From: Punica granatum
Taxonomy: Eukaryota > Streptophyta > Magnoliopsida > Myrtales > Lythraceae
Assembly (NCBI RefSeq): GCF_007655135.1
Contig: NC_045127.1
Span: 2,046,001-2,110,000, forward strand
Reading direction: 5' to 3'
DNA length: 64,000 nt
Both the position numbers and the translations under genes were made by a program. Below the pieces are notes generated by a model. That model saw nothing but the letters and a program-made list of their open reading frames with translations, had not been told where the DNA came from and did not search any database. This document shows positions 62,231 through 64,000 of the stretch, piece after piece (within the stretch, counting starts at the first letter, position 1; each line of letters starts with the position of its first letter).

Positions 62231-62659
62231 TGTCACGGGCCTGCTATTTTATCTAACGTTCCCTACCCGTGCGGCCCTAGAATCACTATTCTAGGCAGCC
62301 TTTCCCTTCACAGAACTTCTAGAGAGAGAAACTAGAGAGAGAAGCTCTGGAGAATAATACTTGTATTGCTTTTTCAAGTGTCTGTACAAATGAGAATGTG
62401 AGGCCCTTATATAGGCACTCGGTAATTAATGTACATTCAACTACTTCTACCATCTACCGGTATAAATGCAATTGTCCCAACTACCGGTATTAATTACAGA
62501 AGACTCTCCCGGTATTAATTACAGAAGACTCGGGAGACTTCTAGAAGGTTCGAGATCCGAGGCTCTCCAGAAGACTCCATCGCACGCATTTCCTAGAAAA
62601 CCTCAACAATTTCGGGCTCTCCCGATCATGTTCGATGTTCGGAAGGTTCGTTCGTAACA
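62231..62659 (-). repeat. 5' LTR of the gypsy element
   Basis: 429 bp, same termini as the other LTR. It contains a tandem duplication of about 25 bases (CCGGTATTAATTACAGAAGA twice, about 62484-62529) that explains the length difference. Confidence 0.92.
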
Positions 62660-62663
62660 ATAG

Positions 62664-64000
62664 TCTATATATATCATCAAGTGGCAATCCTCATAATGTA
62701 GTTTTTGAATCTGGCAAGTCCTCATCCATAACGAAATATGAACTGCTCATCAGCAAAATCGAGCAAATCATTGTAGAGACTTGTGGCATCACAATTTGAA
62801 GTAATTATATATGTGGAAGAAAATGTTATTACATAAAGAAAATCAATTAAATAGGAATCGATAAATATTGAATAAAAGTATTAGAAAAGATTACAAATTA
62901 TCTAAAAAAAGAAGAACAAAAAACAGTGTTTGAATTTTAATCTAAAAAGAAAAAGGCAAAGCCACCAACCACTTCCTCAGTATAATTTTCTAAATTCTAA
63001 TCTTCCGTTGACGAATACGGTACTGATAAATAATGGACCCTACCTCCTAATTTTGTTTCATATGTGGTTCTTTTAGTCTTGAATCGAGAAAGATGTGGCA
63101 TCCAATAGAAGTTCACGAGTGTAACTCATGACATCCTTAATTTTGTCATATGCATAATTGAGATTAAATTAATGGTTGACTCCACGCGTCCGACATCCAA
63201 ACTTTGTATCTTGTTTTAAATTGAGTGGCTCCTCTTTCCTTCCTTGAAGGATCAGATAATTAAAAAATAATTGTGCATCACCTTGCCGAATATTATCAGC
63301 CTTAGCACTCAGTATTAGACTATTAATTAGGAGATTAAAGTCTCTTTTTTCATTATTTATTATACGGGTTAACTCACGTGTTATTCATAACTTAATTGTT
63401 AGTTGAGTTGTTCATAACTTAATTATTATTTGAGATTATTCCTTAGCGAGACCTTCATCACAAGATGCTTCGCCCACTTATGAGCTCAATTATTACTAGC
63501 TATATTCCAGCGGTGAATTTCTTTCGTGATATAGCACATATACTATCTTTCGAAACTCATAATTTTTTGGAGTATTTTCTGGTAAAAGGAATACTCTATT
63601 TAACCATAACGTTGTTCTATTTTTCCTTCCTTTTTTGGGAGTTTTTTTTTTTTTTTATAAGAGCAGTACTCTCTTCGCATCTTCGCATTCTGTCACCGAG
63701 TTTCGTGTTTCCACTTCTTATCTTGTCTCGGAAATCCAGAAACAATATCCCCGAAGCTCACCTATATACACAAGCATCTTCGGGCATTTTGCGTGGATAA
63801 GCTGGAGGGGATGATCAAAAACACCCAATCCCGTGGTACAGAACCTTGGACAACCACAGGAATTCCCCGAATGACATACAGAGCGACGTTTTGCTTGCCC
63901 GATCGCTCCCAAGTAGAAGTCACTAGACGTTGTGCTTGCCACTGTAAAATGTTTTGCCCCTCCATAATTTTCAGGCCTTTTATCATGGTGGGAAGAACAG
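62664..64000. other. intergenic spacer with a near-coding patch at the right edge
   Basis: AT-rich with no clear gene until about 63700. From 63718 to the edge the composition is balanced and several frames are open on both strands. The minus-strand frame (QWQAQRLVTSTWERSGKQNV) is the most protein-like, but no family is recognised. It could be the edge of a gene extending right. Confidence 0.3.

Larger units (their letters stand above)
57255..62659 (-). mobile_element. Ty3/gypsy LTR retrotransposon, chromodomain-bearing (chromovirus)
   Basis: A 5405-bp element on the minus strand. Order in transcription: 5' LTR (62231-62659), PBS, a single gag-pol frame, PPT, 3' LTR (57255-57658). LTRs begin TG and end CA. 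ATAG flanks both ends (57251-57254 and 62660-62663), a probable 4-5 bp target duplication. Domain order (Gag, zinc knuckle, protease, RT, RNase H, integrase, chromodomain) defines Ty3/gypsy chromoviruses. By eye the LTRs differ at about seven sites plus one 25-bp tandem duplication, so insertion is recent. It is defective because of three in-frame stops. Confidence 0.95.

Overview
The window is nuclear DNA of a flowering plant, almost certainly a eudicot. The evidence is a set of plant-specific gene families (CBL-interacting kinases, an OVATE protein, a plant WNK kinase, an IDA-like peptide, an AZG purine permease), spliced genes with GT-AG introns, AT-rich intergenic DNA full of (TA)n and (CT)n tracts, and plant-type transposable elements. 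The species cannot be named from the sequence alone.

Layout. 0-5.7 kb: AT-rich spacer with a possible gene 3' end at the left edge and two fold-back elements. 5.7-7.0 kb: a Pack-MULE-like element with 407-bp inverted arms and a 10-bp target duplication, carrying fragments of a polyubiquitin gene and of an LRR receptor kinase gene. 7.8-17.4 kb: a gene-rich island with a CIPK15-like kinase (+), an AZG1-like purine permease (+), a broken AZG1 fragment next to a LINE relic, and a CIPK14-like kinase (-). 17.4-34 kb: mostly spacer with SINE-, MULE- and MITE-type elements, one IDA-like secreted peptide gene (24.3 kb), and a 5'-truncated LINE with target duplications (32.7-33.7 kb). 34.1-35.3 kb: an OVATE family gene. 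35.3-46.4 kb: spacer with TIR elements and SINEs, one of them a dimer with a 14-bp target duplication. 46.4-51.6 kb: a seven-exon WNK5/WNK4-like kinase (-) and a small unrecognised ORF just upstream. 52.2-54.6 kb: very AT-rich DNA with a roughly 734-bp repeat period. 57.25-62.66 kb: a nearly complete Ty3/gypsy chromodomain retrotransposon (-) with LTRs, PBS, PPT and a single gag-pol frame broken by three nonsense codons.

Gene content as a set. CIPK15-like, CIPK14-like, OFP and WNK genes together recall Arabidopsis blocks that also hold CIPK, OFP and WNK paralogues (CIPK15/CIPK14/OFP1 on chromosome 5; WNK4/OFP3/CIPK10 elsewhere on it). This suggests an old conserved gene block, expanded here by transposons and by the AZG1 and IDL genes. 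The two CIPKs are predicted calcium-CBL signalling outputs. The other genes act in different processes, and nothing suggests co-transcription.

The least expected signals are the two-gene Pack-MULE whose arms have absorbed the ubiquitin fragment, several TIR elements with related termini, a probable GC-AG intron in the WNK gene, the small ORF ahead of the WNK gene, and the dimeric SINE.
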